Positions 33,897 to 43,336 of a stretch of DNA of 64,000 nucleotides are shown in pieces (position 1 is the stretch's first letter; the number at the start of each line of letters is the position of its first letter). This stretch comes from JBBIRG01 sp964410965. GTDB lineage: Bacteria; CLD3; SB21; JBBIRG01. Below the pieces are notes generated by a model that searched no databases, was not told where the DNA came from, and worked only from the letters and a program-made list of their open reading frames with translations. The stretch lies in assembly GCA_964410965.1 (NCBI GenBank), contig CAYPIY010000004.1, forward strand, positions 186,001 to 250,000, written 5' to 3'. A program made the position numbers and the translations under genes.

Positions 33897-35291
33897 TTAT
33901 TTTTTCAGGTTCGCCTGGATCGCTTCCTCGATTCTCCGTACGCCCGATACGCGTATGCCGTTTGCCGGCTGAATATCTTTCATGTTTGTAGAAGGCATGA
34001 TCATGTTCTCAAATCCCAGTTTTTTCGATTCTTTCACGCGGCGGTCGATAAAACTTACCGCGCGGATCTCCCCGCCCAGCCCCAGTTCGCCCATAACCGC
34101 CGTTCGGGCGTCCACGGCGACATCCAGATAACTCGAAGCGATGGCAAGAACCACGCCGAGATCCGCCGCCGGCTCATCCACCTGCAGGCCCCCGACAATA
34201 TTGATGAAAACATCCGAATGACCGAGCGGTATTTTCGCCCGCTTCTCCAGAATAGCGATCAGAAGCTGCAGGCGCCGCAGGTCAAATCCTGATACGGTTC
34301 TTTGCGGCATCCCGTAACTTGACGGAGTCACCAGCGCCTGGACTTCCACGAGCAGGACCCGGGAACCTTCGACCGTGGGCACCACAACGGTTCCGGACTG
34401 ATCCGCATGACGTTCTGAAAGAAACAATTCGGAAGGATTCGCGACTTCAATCAGTCCTCTTTCCTGCATCTCAAAAATGCCAATCTCATTTGTCGAACCG
34501 AACCTGTTTTTGGTCGCGCGGAGAATACGAAACAAATGATGGGCATCGCCCTCGAACTGAAGCACGGTATCCACGATATGCTCCAGCACTTTCGGCCCGG
34601 CCAGCGACCCGTCCTTGGTGACATGGCCGACGAGAAAGACCGACAGTTCCAGCGACTTGGCGACATGCATCAGGAGGGCGGCGCATTCCCGTATCTGGCT
34701 GATACTGCCGGGCGCGCTTTCGATTTCCTCACGGTACATCGTCTGGATCGAATCGATAATGACCAGCGCGGGCCTGTGCGACATAATCAGTTTAATGATC
34801 TGGCTGAGATTTGTCTCCGAAAGGACTTTGAGTCTGTGCCGCGCCGAACTCAGCCGTTCCGCGCGCGAACGGATCTGGCGAACGGATTCCTCGCCGGAAA
34901 CATATAACACGTCCAGATCAATCCCGGCGGCCATCTGCAGCATCAGCGTCGACTTGCCGATCCCCGGCTCTCCTCCCACCAGCACCACGGAACCGTTCAC
35001 GATTCCGCCGCCCAAAACACGGTCAAACTCCGGGATCGTTGTCGAAGTCCTTTCAACCGGCCGGATCGAAACGTCATCTATATTCACGGGCTCGGACAGA
35101 TCCACCATCGAATCGCTGGTCACCGAACGCATATCCTCCAGTGTCCGGTTGTACGGCTTATGGGCTGTCTGTTCACGGACGATTTCCTCGGTCATGGAAT
35201 TCCATTGCCCGCATTCCGGGCATTTGCCGATCATCTTCAGTGATTTATACCCGCACGACTGGCAGATAAAATGCGATTTGTTTCTGGACAT
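33897..35291 (-). CDS. radA: DNA repair protein RadA (Sms)
   Basis: A 464-residue protein with the N-terminal C4 zinc finger (CQSCGYKSLKMIGKCPECGQW, residues about 9-29, quoted in part as CQSCGYKS and CPECGQW), Walker A GGEPGIGKSTL near residue 107, Walker B VIIDSIQTMY and the RadA motif KNRFGSTNEIGIFEM near 260. The C-terminal Lon-protease-like domain follows. RadA is a branch-migration helicase that works with RecA in recombination repair. It lies 15 bases after the ClpX-like gene and probably shares its transcript. Confidence 0.95.
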   Translation of the reverse strand: MSRNKSHFICQSCGYKSLKMIGKCPECGQWNSMTEEIVREQTAHKPYNRTLEDMRSVTSDSMVDLSEPVNIDDVSIRPVERTSTTIPEFDRVLGGGIVNGSVVLVGGEPGIGKSTLMLQMAAGIDLDVLYVSGEESVRQIRSRAERLSSARHRLKVLSETNLSQIIKLIMSHRPALVIIDSIQTMYREEIESAPGSISQIRECAALLMHVAKSLELSVFLVGHVTKDGSLAGPKVLEHIVDTVLQFEGDAHHLFRILRATKNRFGSTNEIGIFEMQERGLIEVANPSELFLSERHADQSGTVVVPTVEGSRVLLVEVQALVTPSSYGMPQRTVSGFDLRRLQLLIAILEKRAKIPLGHSDVFINIVGGLQVDEPAADLGVVLAIASSYLDVAVDARTAVMGELGLGGEIRAVSFIDRRVKESKKLGFENMIMPSTNMKDIQPANGIRVSGVRRIEEAIQANLKK

Positions 35292-35306
35292 GATAAGTTG
35301 ATGAGA

Positions 35307-36815
35307 TTATGATTTTGCGGTATACGTTTTTTTTACCAGCTCGTCCAGGAACTTTTTCGGATCCGCCAGCACTTTTTCATCCACAATGAAATGGTTTTTT
35401 CCGGCCAGTTTGATGCCGTACTCATAATCCCTCAGGAGTTCCTTTGCCTCCTGGAAAAAAGACCGGTTGGTTTCCAGGGCTTTGTCCGCGAGGATATGCG
35501 AGGCCCGTTCGTCGAACTCCACAACGATTCCGTGCTGAGCGAGAAACCATTCCTGGAACTCTTTTCTTGACTGAAGAGTCAGAAGTTTCGCCAGTTCTTC
35601 CTCCGGATGCTCCGCAACGGCTTTTGTGACCCCGAAAGATCGGATCTGCGTAGAGGGCAGACGCTTTTCGAATTTGATGAGGACATTCTCGAGCACATTG
35701 ACGAGTCCGCGCGCACCGGTTTTCTGCTGATGCGCCCGTTCCGCGAAGATCATAAGCGCTTCAGGATCGAACCGGATGTCGATGCCGTACGCCTCGAAAT
35801 CGCGCTTTTTGCTCAGCGTGACGCTGCTGTTTTCGTTCTTCAGGATATTGTACAGCGCTTTCACGTCCAGTTCGTTCAGTATCGCGATGACCGGAAGCCG
35901 TCCCACAAATTCCGATTCAAACCCGTACTCGATCAGATCCTCGGTTTTCACGCGCTTCAGAAAATCCACTTTCGACATCGCTGAAACTGCAGCGGAATCG
36001 GATCCGAAACCGATCCGTTTTTCGTAAAGCCGTTTCCGGACGATATCCTCAAGGCCTCCGAAGGCGCCGCTCATGATGAATAGTATGTTTTTTGTGTTTA
36101 CTTTCTTCCGCTCAACCTTGCCGGTCCGCTGGGCTTCCAGCGCCGCTTCCATCTGGGCGGCCATGTCGTGCGGCACGCGGAGATCCACTTCCGATTCTTC
36201 CATCAGTTTCAGCAGGTTTCTCTGCACGCCGGTCCGCGAAACGTCGATACCGCGGTAATTGGCGGACGAGGCGATCTTATCAATCTCATCCAGGTATACG
36301 ATCCCGTATTCCGCGCGCTTCATGTCCCCGTCCGCTTCACGCACGAGCTCGCGGATCAGGTCTTCCACATCGCCGCCCACATAGCCGGTCTCGCTGAACT
36401 TCGTAGCGTCACCCTTCACGAACGGCACGCCGATCTTTTTCGCGATCAGCTTGATCATGTAGGTTTTCCCCACCCCGGTCGGGCCGATCATCAGGATATT
36501 GCTCTTGATGTTGCCCACAAGCTTCTGCTCTTCTGTCAGCGTATCCTCAAGCTTCATTCGGTTATAGTGAGTCGCGATCTTCGTGGCAAGGATCTCGATC
36601 GATTCATCCTGCTGCTCCACATACTGTTTCAGGTATGCTTCGAGTTCCTCGGGCTTCAGGTCAAAGTTCATGCCGCCCGAAGCCGCCGCAGGGTGGGGCC
36701 CGGCCTTGGTGCCGAGCGTGTCCTGCTCCGGGTCGGGCTGCGCATAACGCTGTTTCAGAAATTCCTCAAAATCTTTTTTCAGTTGCTCGGTATTGGTCTT
36801 TGCGGATATGTTCAT
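35307..36815 (-). CDS. ClpX-like AAA+ unfoldase lacking the zinc-binding N domain
   Basis: The 502-residue protein has the ClpX core: Walker A GPTGVGKT near residue 115, pore loop GYVGGDVEDL, Walker B IVYLDEIDKIA near 175 and the sensor-2 box GARGLVNVLENV near 370. An IGFGS stretch in KRIGFGSDSA matches the IGF loop with which ClpX docks on ClpP. In place of the four-Cys zinc domain the first 80 residues are charged and disordered, with a Pro/Gly-rich stretch. About 100 extra residues follow the usual end of the fold. It may be an alternative ClpP partner or act without a protease; clpP is not in the window. It overlaps no gene and precedes radA. Confidence 0.85.
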   Translation of the reverse strand: MNISAKTNTEQLKKDFEEFLKQRYAQPDPEQDTLGTKAGPHPAAASGGMNFDLKPEELEAYLKQYVEQQDESIEILATKIATHYNRMKLEDTLTEEQKLVGNIKSNILMIGPTGVGKTYMIKLIAKKIGVPFVKGDATKFSETGYVGGDVEDLIRELVREADGDMKRAEYGIVYLDEIDKIASSANYRGIDVSRTGVQRNLLKLMEESEVDLRVPHDMAAQMEAALEAQRTGKVERKKVNTKNILFIMSGAFGGLEDIVRKRLYEKRIGFGSDSAAVSAMSKVDFLKRVKTEDLIEYGFESEFVGRLPVIAILNELDVKALYNILKNENSSVTLSKKRDFEAYGIDIRFDPEALMIFAERAHQQKTGARGLVNVLENVLIKFEKRLPSTQIRSFGVTKAVAEHPEEELAKLLTLQSRKEFQEWFLAQHGIVVEFDERASHILADKALETNRSFFQEAKELLRDYEYGIKLAGKNHFIVDEKVLADPKKFLDELVKKTYTAKS

Positions 36816-36978
36816 GAATGACTTCCTTGTGACATAGTATCATGTAAACTCCGGGGGGATTGATTTATTTCCCGGGCCGGGCAGGATTTTTTTCCGGGCA
36901 CCCCGCACTCCCTCATGAATCTACTTGCAATATAAAACAGATTGTTATAGATTACAATTATTATTTATTCGGCAAAGA

Positions 36979-37698
36979 ATGAAACAGGAAAGCAAAAAAC
37001 TGATTATTGATATCTGCGAGAATTGCCAGTCGAGGCTGAACTCGATTTTCAGGGAACTCAAGCCCAAACAACTGGACATCCTTTCCTCCAACAAATGCGG
37101 CAATATATACAAAAAGGGCCAGTTTGTCTTCACCGAGAGCAACCGCCCGACGGGATTGTTCTGCGTCAATCACGGAAAAGTGAAAATCTATAAAGTCGGG
37201 CTTGACGGAAAAGAACAGATTGTCCGTCTGGCCAAGGACGGCGAAGTGATCGGCTACCGTTCTCTGATCAGCGGCGATCCGTACCAGGCCTCGGCCTCCG
37301 CGCTCGAAGACTCGGCGATCTGCTTCATACCGAAAAACGTGTTTTTCAGCCTGATCCAGTCCAATGCTGACCTTTCCATGAACATCGTCCGCCTGATTTC
37401 GAGCGACCTGAAACGCGCGGAAAAAAGGATTTCCGACATGGCCCAGAAAACGGTCCGGGAAAGGCTTGCGGAAACCCTGCTGATGCTGAAGGAATTCGGC
37501 GGCTTTGAGAAGGATCATAAAACCATCGACCTTGCATTGACACGGGATGACCTCGCGAACATTGTCGGAAGCGCGACCGCCACCACAATCCGACTGCTCA
37601 TTGAATTCAAGGATTCACGCTACATCGACCTGAAGGGCAAAAAAATCAAAATTCTTAATACCAAAGCCCTGAGTGATATCGCAAAGATATACGACTGA
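36979..37698 (+). CDS. Crp/Fnr family transcriptional regulator
   Basis: ATG 36979 is chosen (239 residues); the upstream extension to 36925 has no support. The cyclic-nucleotide-binding-like domain (about 20-140) contains GQFVFTESNRPTGLFCVNHGK and GEVIGYRSLISG-type turns. The C-terminal helix-turn-helix is LALTRDDLANIVGSATATTIRLL near 180-205, clearly of the Crp type. Cys residues at CENC, NKCGN and FCVN occur in the N-terminal half, but whether they bind a cluster or only resemble FNR is unknown. Proteins with this exact motif order are common in Bacteroidetes. It is transcribed divergently from the ClpX-like gene. Confidence 0.9.
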   Translation: MKQESKKLIIDICENCQSRLNSIFRELKPKQLDILSSNKCGNIYKKGQFVFTESNRPTGLFCVNHGKVKIYKVGLDGKEQIVRLAKDGEVIGYRSLISGDPYQASASALEDSAICFIPKNVFFSLIQSNADLSMNIVRLISSDLKRAEKRISDMAQKTVRERLAETLLMLKEFGGFEKDHKTIDLALTRDDLANIVGSATATTIRLLIEFKDSRYIDLKGKKIKILNTKALSDIAKIYD

Positions 37699-37829
37699 GA
37701 AGCCGGTTTTTATATCTTTAATCTATCCTTTGATTTTTTACGATTTCATTTGATTTCCTCCGGTTTTTTCGTTAACTTTCTCATAAGGAAGATTGTAAGT
37801 TTTCTTTACTCCAAAGAAAGCAGAAACCA

Positions 37830-38891
37830 ATGAAATCAACCCGGCTTAAATTTTCCCTTTGCGCAGGTCTGTTGTTTTTTTCCGTGACCGTCAGTGTCCT
37901 GAGCCAGGAAAAACCAATATCGGCTTTCGGGTCATTCACTGTTCTTGAATACAAAAAGTCCGTACTACGAACGCACTCGGAAATCCTCATCCTTGTCCAG
38001 TCCAGGGACATCCTTGCCAGGGATTACGACTCCAACGTCACCCAGATCTCCGTGCTTAAGAAACAAAAAGATCTCGGTTTTTTCGACAGGGTCCAGTTGA
38101 AAAAGATACTGAAGGACTCCGAGGACCTTTCCCAGCAAATCGTGCTGATCGACAGGCAAATCATCAGCAAGCAGGAATCCATCCGCACCCTCATCGATAA
38201 AATGATCCCGCTGATGGAATATGAAATCCGCCAGACCCTGAAATCGATTGAACAAGAGGACCAGAACTCCGGGGACCGGCCGCTGTACATACAGAATCTT
38301 CAGGCAATGATCAACGAAAAGCTTGAATATCAAGCCTTTACCGCGGAACCTATCCGCGCGCAGATCAAGGACATCAAATACCAGCGATCGGACGATCCGG
38401 ACCTGCTTCTTGAAAAATCCGATTTTCTCATGGACCAGTACGATAAATTGCAGCGCTATATCGCCCAGATCGAATCGAAGATCGAAATGCTTGAATCCGA
38501 GAATGAGATTAAAAAACAGGCCCGAAAGTTCATAGACGACGTTTACACTTTTGATAAAGACCGCGAGATGAAGCTGGCTTCGAGGCGGACAGATGACCCG
38601 TCCGGAGGCGAGGGAACTTCGTCAGTGGTAAATTCCAGAACCAGCTACGACGACGTTTCGGTCGCTGTTGAATCGGCTTTCCGGGGAACGTCCCAGGTCA
38701 GCAATCCGCTGTTACTGAACACGACACTTGAGATTTCTTCCCTCAAGATTAATTCCGGTGACGATTTCAAGGACATTATCCGGAAACTGAAACACGAAAA
38801 ATCGCTGGCTCAGACGCGGGCAAAAAATATTCAGAAAACAGCGGACGACATTCGAAGGCTTGCCGAAATCAAGCTGCGGTATTCACGTTAA
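37830..38891 (+). CDS. Exported coiled-coil protein of unknown function
   Basis: A 353-residue protein with a signal peptide (about 1-25, ending SVLSQ) followed by long heptad-rich helices from about 60 to 250 (QISVLKKQKDLGFFDRVQLKK, and IAQIESKIEMLESENEIKKQ) and again at the C terminus. The region about 245-290 is Ser/Gly/Thr-rich and likely flexible. It is probably periplasmic. A beta-barrel gene starts 13 bases after its stop, suggesting a two-gene envelope unit. I do not recognise the family. Confidence 0.75.
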   Translation: MKSTRLKFSLCAGLLFFSVTVSVLSQEKPISAFGSFTVLEYKKSVLRTHSEILILVQSRDILARDYDSNVTQISVLKKQKDLGFFDRVQLKKILKDSEDLSQQIVLIDRQIISKQESIRTLIDKMIPLMEYEIRQTLKSIEQEDQNSGDRPLYIQNLQAMINEKLEYQAFTAEPIRAQIKDIKYQRSDDPDLLLEKSDFLMDQYDKLQRYIAQIESKIEMLESENEIKKQARKFIDDVYTFDKDREMKLASRRTDDPSGGEGTSSVVNSRTSYDDVSVAVESAFRGTSQVSNPLLLNTTLEISSLKINSGDDFKDIIRKLKHEKSLAQTRAKNIQKTADDIRRLAEIKLRYSR

Positions 38892-38904
38892 TACATTTCA
38901 TTTC

Positions 38905-39981
38905 ATGAATCGACAGACCCCGGGTATGCCTCCGGTCAAGGCTGGGTGGCGCCGTGTGCTTGTAATCATCCTTTTTTGCCTTGCCTCAGGCTCGGGATAT
39001 CCGCAATCCTCCTTCCAGGGCCGCGCTTCCCTCTATGGAGTCTACGATGCCAATGTTGCGGAAAACCCGGACGGTTCTTCCTCCGCGGGTAAAAACCTGT
39101 ATTTTTCCTCCGACTGGAAAATTCCCCTGAAAAAAATCTCCTCCACCAGCGTGCTGTCCGGCCAGTTCAAATCTCAGAATTTCCTGTATTTCAGCAATAC
39201 CCGGAAAAGCCGGTCCATGAACCAGTTGAACCTTCGTTACTCTGTGAACGCGTCCGGGCGTTTCGCCATACAGCCCCTCTTTAAGGGAGAAATCAAGCAC
39301 TATCTGGATGATCCTCGCAACTACAGGGTGTTCGGAACCGGATTTTCAACTCTGATGACCACCCGGCAGGAATGGATCATCACCACGGAAGTCACGCGGA
39401 CGAAAGTGTTTTTCCCGTCAAACCGGCAGTTTAACAATCTTTCGGATATCATATCCCTTATGATCCGAGTGCCCCTGTTACAGTGTCATTTTATCCAGGC
39501 GTCGGTTTTTGCGGGCAACCACCGTTATTCCAAATCCGCAGTCAACCGCCAGTACGCCCGCACGTCATACCAGCAGAGGGATAATACCTTCGGCGCGGGA
39601 CTGGGCACGGAATGGTTCTTCCGGAACTGGCTGGCCCATTTATATTACAATTTCCATTCCGTATATTCCAACAGCTATGGTTCAAGCTTTTCGTATCATA
39701 AAATCGAATGCATGGTTCTGAAAAAAATCGGAAGAGGAATGTTTCTGAAACTGTACGGATCGACTCAGAAAAGAAACTATCATGACCGGGTGGCGAGCGC
39801 GGATATATCCTCGACGCTTGTCGGAGTTGACTTTCAGTCAGCGATTGCGGAACTCGGGAAACGAATCGGCGATGATTACGAAATCAAAGCCCGTCTGCAA
39901 TGGTACCGGAACCAGGTCCTTTTTACCGGCCTTTATTACAACCGGACTGTTTTTTCAGTCGGAATCGAAAAAGAGCTTTAG
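38905..39981 (+). CDS. Outer-membrane beta-barrel protein of unknown function
   Basis: ATG 38905 is chosen as the first in-frame ATG after the previous stop (358 residues). A hydrophobic signal segment (VLVIILFCLASGSGYPQ, about 30-45) precedes repeated amphipathic strands rich in Tyr, Phe, Arg and Ser (for example FRNWLAHLYYNFHS, LVGVDFQSAIAELG). The protein ends in FSVGIEKEL, a weak beta-barrel end. It may be a channel or transport partner for the coiled-coil protein. Function is unknown. Confidence 0.7.
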   Translation: MNRQTPGMPPVKAGWRRVLVIILFCLASGSGYPQSSFQGRASLYGVYDANVAENPDGSSSAGKNLYFSSDWKIPLKKISSTSVLSGQFKSQNFLYFSNTRKSRSMNQLNLRYSVNASGRFAIQPLFKGEIKHYLDDPRNYRVFGTGFSTLMTTRQEWIITTEVTRTKVFFPSNRQFNNLSDIISLMIRVPLLQCHFIQASVFAGNHRYSKSAVNRQYARTSYQQRDNTFGAGLGTEWFFRNWLAHLYYNFHSVYSNSYGSSFSYHKIECMVLKKIGRGMFLKLYGSTQKRNYHDRVASADISSTLVGVDFQSAIAELGKRIGDDYEIKARLQWYRNQVLFTGLYYNRTVFSVGIEKEL

Positions 39982-39999
39982 GATATTAAACGGAGCCTG

Positions 40000-41154
40000 T
40001 CAGCTCCAGACTCCCGGTATCACGGTCTTGCAGAACCGGCATGTTCCCTGATCCATATATCGGTTCAGGATGGCAAAGCCCTTCCGTTCGATGATTATTT
40101 TGCCGCAGTGATGGCAGTACGTGTTTTCCGCCAGATGCATCGGCACATTCCCGAGATAAACATACCGCATTCCGGCTTTCATCGCCGTATCCCGGGCTTT
40201 CTCAAGGGTCGCCACGGGCGTGGAGGGAAGCTGATTCAGTTTGTGCATGGGAGAAAAACGTGAGAAGTGAAGCGGGCTGTCCGATAACCCGTTGGACACA
40301 AGCCAGTCGCACATTTTCCGGATCACGGTCATGTCATCGGTCCAGCCCGGTATGACCAGGTTCGTGATCTCTACCCACACTTTTTTCTCCTTAAGGACCT
40401 GCAGTGTTTTAAGGACCGGCGCAAGGCTCCCTGCGTTCAGTTTCCTGTACACATCATCATCGAAGCCCTTCAGGTCGATATTGGCCCCGTCAAGAACTTC
40501 CGCCAGCTCCCGCATCGGTTCCTCGCAGATATATCCGTTCGATTTGAACAGGTTCCGGATTTTTTCCTTCCGTGCCAGCAAGGCCGTGTCCTGGACATAT
40601 TCATAAAACGTGATCGGTTCACCGTATGTGTAGGCGATGGTTTCGCAACCGTATAGCTTTGCCTGATCCACAACCGATGCCGGCATGAGTTCGTAATTGG
40701 AGGTGTCCCGGGGGCTGGACTGGGAAATCTGCCAGTTCTGGCAGTTCAGGCAGGAGAGGTTGCACCCCGCAGCCGCTATGGAATAGGATTTCGCGGTCGG
40801 CAGAAAATGGTAAAACGGTTTCTTCTCGATCGGGTCGATATGCACAGCGCAGGGATTTCCGTACGCAACGGAATACATTTTATTGCCGAAGGCGATGCGG
40901 TTCCGGCACAATCCGGCCTCGTTGTTTCCGAGAAGACACCCGTTTGGACATTTCAGGCATTTCAGGCCTGCGGCCCTTTTCTCGTAGAATTTCGCTTCCA
41001 CGCTCCATTTCCAGTAGTCCCGGAGATCCTGCGTCCTGACTTCACGTCCGGCGGACATCGGGCAGAGGCGGTGGCTAATAAACAATCCGCAGGCACCGAT
41101 CACGCAATGCCGGATGAATTCGCGTTTGGTGATTTTATTTTTTTCCGGTCCCAT
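40000..41154 (-). CDS. amrS: AmmeMemoRadiSam system radical SAM enzyme
   Basis: The 384-residue protein starts at ATG 41154 after GGAGG. The N terminus TKREFIRHCVIGACGL recalls a twin-arginine signal with Lys-Arg in place of Arg-Arg. Residues about 60-80 have an extra Cys cluster, CLKCPNGC. The radical SAM CX3CX2C is GCNLSCLNCQNW near residue 140. A C-terminal CHHCGKI and CRFCKTVIPGVW pair looks like a zinc ribbon, as in the family. This protein has no proven reaction; it always occurs with Memo and AMMECR1 partners. It overlaps the membrane protein upstream by 20 bases and is last in the operon. Confidence 0.93.
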   Translation of the reverse strand: MGPEKNKITKREFIRHCVIGACGLFISHRLCPMSAGREVRTQDLRDYWKWSVEAKFYEKRAAGLKCLKCPNGCLLGNNEAGLCRNRIAFGNKMYSVAYGNPCAVHIDPIEKKPFYHFLPTAKSYSIAAAGCNLSCLNCQNWQISQSSPRDTSNYELMPASVVDQAKLYGCETIAYTYGEPITFYEYVQDTALLARKEKIRNLFKSNGYICEEPMRELAEVLDGANIDLKGFDDDVYRKLNAGSLAPVLKTLQVLKEKKVWVEITNLVIPGWTDDMTVIRKMCDWLVSNGLSDSPLHFSRFSPMHKLNQLPSTPVATLEKARDTAMKAGMRYVYLGNVPMHLAENTYCHHCGKIIIERKGFAILNRYMDQGTCRFCKTVIPGVWS

Positions 41155-43327
41155 CGGGCCTCCTTTTTTTCATCGAAAGGTAAACCGCGGCTGCCGCCAG
41201 GCCGTTCATTGCTGCCAGTATCCAGCCCGCGCTCATCATTCCCCAGAGCGGAAACACGAACACGGTGACTCCCAGAACGCCCGTGCCAGAACCGATAAGA
41301 TCCATGCCGTAAAGTGCAGAAGCTGATTTTTCAACCGGTCCCGTGCTGACCCGTGCCGCGCAGGTAAAAATCATGCCCGTCAGCGCCGATACGGCCAATA
41401 CGGCGCCCAAAATGATAATATAAATGAACATCCTGTCCGGCATCCACTGCGACAAAAGCATGATGATCCCGACGGTTATAACGGACAGGGCGCCAAGCGC
41501 GGCCAGCATGATTATAAAATTCCTCTTTGTAATGAACTTCCCGTATACCTCCATCCAACGGCTTCCTGCAGCCAGTCCTGTCATGAACACCGTGATCAGA
41601 AGACCGAGCATAAAATAAATATCCGCAAAAAGAATCTGGCAGGAGATCATCGCAAGGACTTCGAGGGAAGCGCCGGTGCATCCTGCCGTCCACAGGCCCA
41701 TGGATACAGGATCCGCATGAATGACAACAAGCAGAAGAACCGCCGACAGCGCCGCGATGAAAACCCAGTGCCGGTAATCCGATGAGGACAGCCACAGACG
41801 GATCTGCTCCAGGTATGCCAGCGGCCGGAAATCGTAATTAAGCGGGCTGTCCGCATCAAGCGATGAGTGTACAAGCCGGCTTCGTTCCCGGAGACGGTCA
41901 TCATCGATATAATACTTGTTCACGATCCGGGTCTGGATGCCCAGTTCGTCTATCCTCCGGGTCACGTCATCCCTCAAAGGCCTTTCAGAGACGAGGATAT
42001 GGTCTTTTATCCCCGGCAGGATCAGGACATGCGAAAAGCGGGATTGAACCGTTCGAACTATCACCGAATGAACCTTTCGTTTCTGACCGCTCATATAATC
42101 CGCCGAGGAGGGCAGTCCGATGGAAACCACGCCTCCTTCAGCAAGACACCGGGCTAGCTCCTGCATGAATTCCGCTGTATAAAACCGGTTGGACGCTGCC
42201 GCGGACGGTTCGGGCACGTTCAGGATGATCACGTCATATTTTGCATCCGAATCCCGGATGTAACTGCGCGGTTCATCAAAGATCAGGTTAACCGCCGGAT
42301 GGAAAAAGGAGGCATGATACAAGGAAGTGTCTTTCAGCCACCAGGGATTGACCGCGATATAGTCAATTTGATCCGGATGGTATTTCAGCGCTTCGTCCAG
42401 GATACCCATCATGCCGCCGCCGGTCACCAGTACGCGTTTCGGCGCGTGATGCTGGATCATCGCGAAATGGACCGTTTCCTCATTCGCCTGAACATCACCG
42501 GAAGAGCCCATCCAGACACGGTTTTCGTAATAATTGCGCTGTCCGTCCTGATCCGTGACGGTAATGTTCCCGTAAGGCGTGTCGCGGTAATAGGCCACCT
42601 GCTGGTTCTGGAAAGTCCGCTGCCGCCTTTCCAGGTCGTGGTCCCCCGAAAGCAGATATATCAGCAGGCCGGACATACATGTGTAAAATACAAAACGGAC
42701 CCCGCGGCCGAATATGGGTTTGACAAACGGGTGCATCAGGAACATGCACGTGACCAGCATCACCGTCAGCAGCCTTGTGGCGGGAAGGAAATAGATCAGA
42801 ATCGTACTGAACACCAGACTTCCGGCCGCGCTTCCCGCGGATTCCCATGAATAAAGGTATCCTGTCAGGTTTCCCTGCAGTTTTTCCGACGCCTCCGCGG
42901 CGGCAAGGACAAACACGAGGCCGGACAGGAAGCAGAACGGAAAAAGCGAAGCCAGAGTGATGAGCATGATTTCATCCAGGTCCGCCATTACGCCGTAGGT
43001 CATGAGGTGACCGCTGATGAAATCGGTCCAGAAGAGCGTGATCAGGGGAAGCACGGTCAGGGACATCATTCCGGCCATGAGCCAGAGTTCCCGGCGTTTC
43101 AGGCGCGCGGCAAAACGGCCCGCCATCGATCCCAGAGCCGTGAGGATCATCCATTCCGCCAGCACGATTCCGATAACCAGCTCATTGCCGTAAAACAGGC
43201 CCATCAGCTCCCGGACCGCCGTGACCTGGGTCACCATGCAGAGCATGCCCAGCTGGACCATCATCGCAATCCAGAGTCCGTTCAGCCGGTAACGATGATA
43301 TAAAATGCGCAGCCGTTCCAGTACCAC
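41135..43327 (-). CDS. Membrane spermidine-synthase-like protein (fused transmembrane-SpeE-like domain)
   Basis: A 730-residue protein. About seven hydrophobic segments (residues 15-230) precede a soluble Rossmann methyltransferase-like domain (about 240-510), then about seven more segments follow to the end. The soluble domain has VLVTGGGMMGILDEALKYHP and DYIAVNPWW near residues 300-325, then NVPEPSAAASNRFYT near 375. Normal spermidine synthases have GGGDGG and an ELDP-like motif, so key acidic residues are replaced. The protein may still bind a nucleotide-like substrate, but aminopropyl transfer is doubtful. It stands between the Memo-AMMECR1 gene and the radical SAM gene, and is presumably part of the system. 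Confidence 0.88.
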   Translation of the reverse strand: MVLERLRILYHRYRLNGLWIAMMVQLGMLCMVTQVTAVRELMGLFYGNELVIGIVLAEWMILTALGSMAGRFAARLKRRELWLMAGMMSLTVLPLITLFWTDFISGHLMTYGVMADLDEIMLITLASLFPFCFLSGLVFVLAAAEASEKLQGNLTGYLYSWESAGSAAGSLVFSTILIYFLPATRLLTVMLVTCMFLMHPFVKPIFGRGVRFVFYTCMSGLLIYLLSGDHDLERRQRTFQNQQVAYYRDTPYGNITVTDQDGQRNYYENRVWMGSSGDVQANEETVHFAMIQHHAPKRVLVTGGGMMGILDEALKYHPDQIDYIAVNPWWLKDTSLYHASFFHPAVNLIFDEPRSYIRDSDAKYDVIILNVPEPSAAASNRFYTAEFMQELARCLAEGGVVSIGLPSSADYMSGQKRKVHSVIVRTVQSRFSHVLILPGIKDHILVSERPLRDDVTRRIDELGIQTRIVNKYYIDDDRLRERSRLVHSSLDADSPLNYDFRPLAYLEQIRLWLSSSDYRHWVFIAALSAVLLLVVIHADPVSMGLWTAGCTGASLEVLAMISCQILFADIYFMLGLLITVFMTGLAAGSRWMEVYGKFITKRNFIIMLAALGALSVITVGIIMLLSQWMPDRMFIYIIILGAVLAVSALTGMIFTCAARVSTGPVEKSASALYGMDLIGSGTGVLGVTVFVFPLWGMMSAGWILAAMNGLAAAAVYLSMKKRRPDGTGKK

Positions 43328-43336
43328 GGAAATGCT

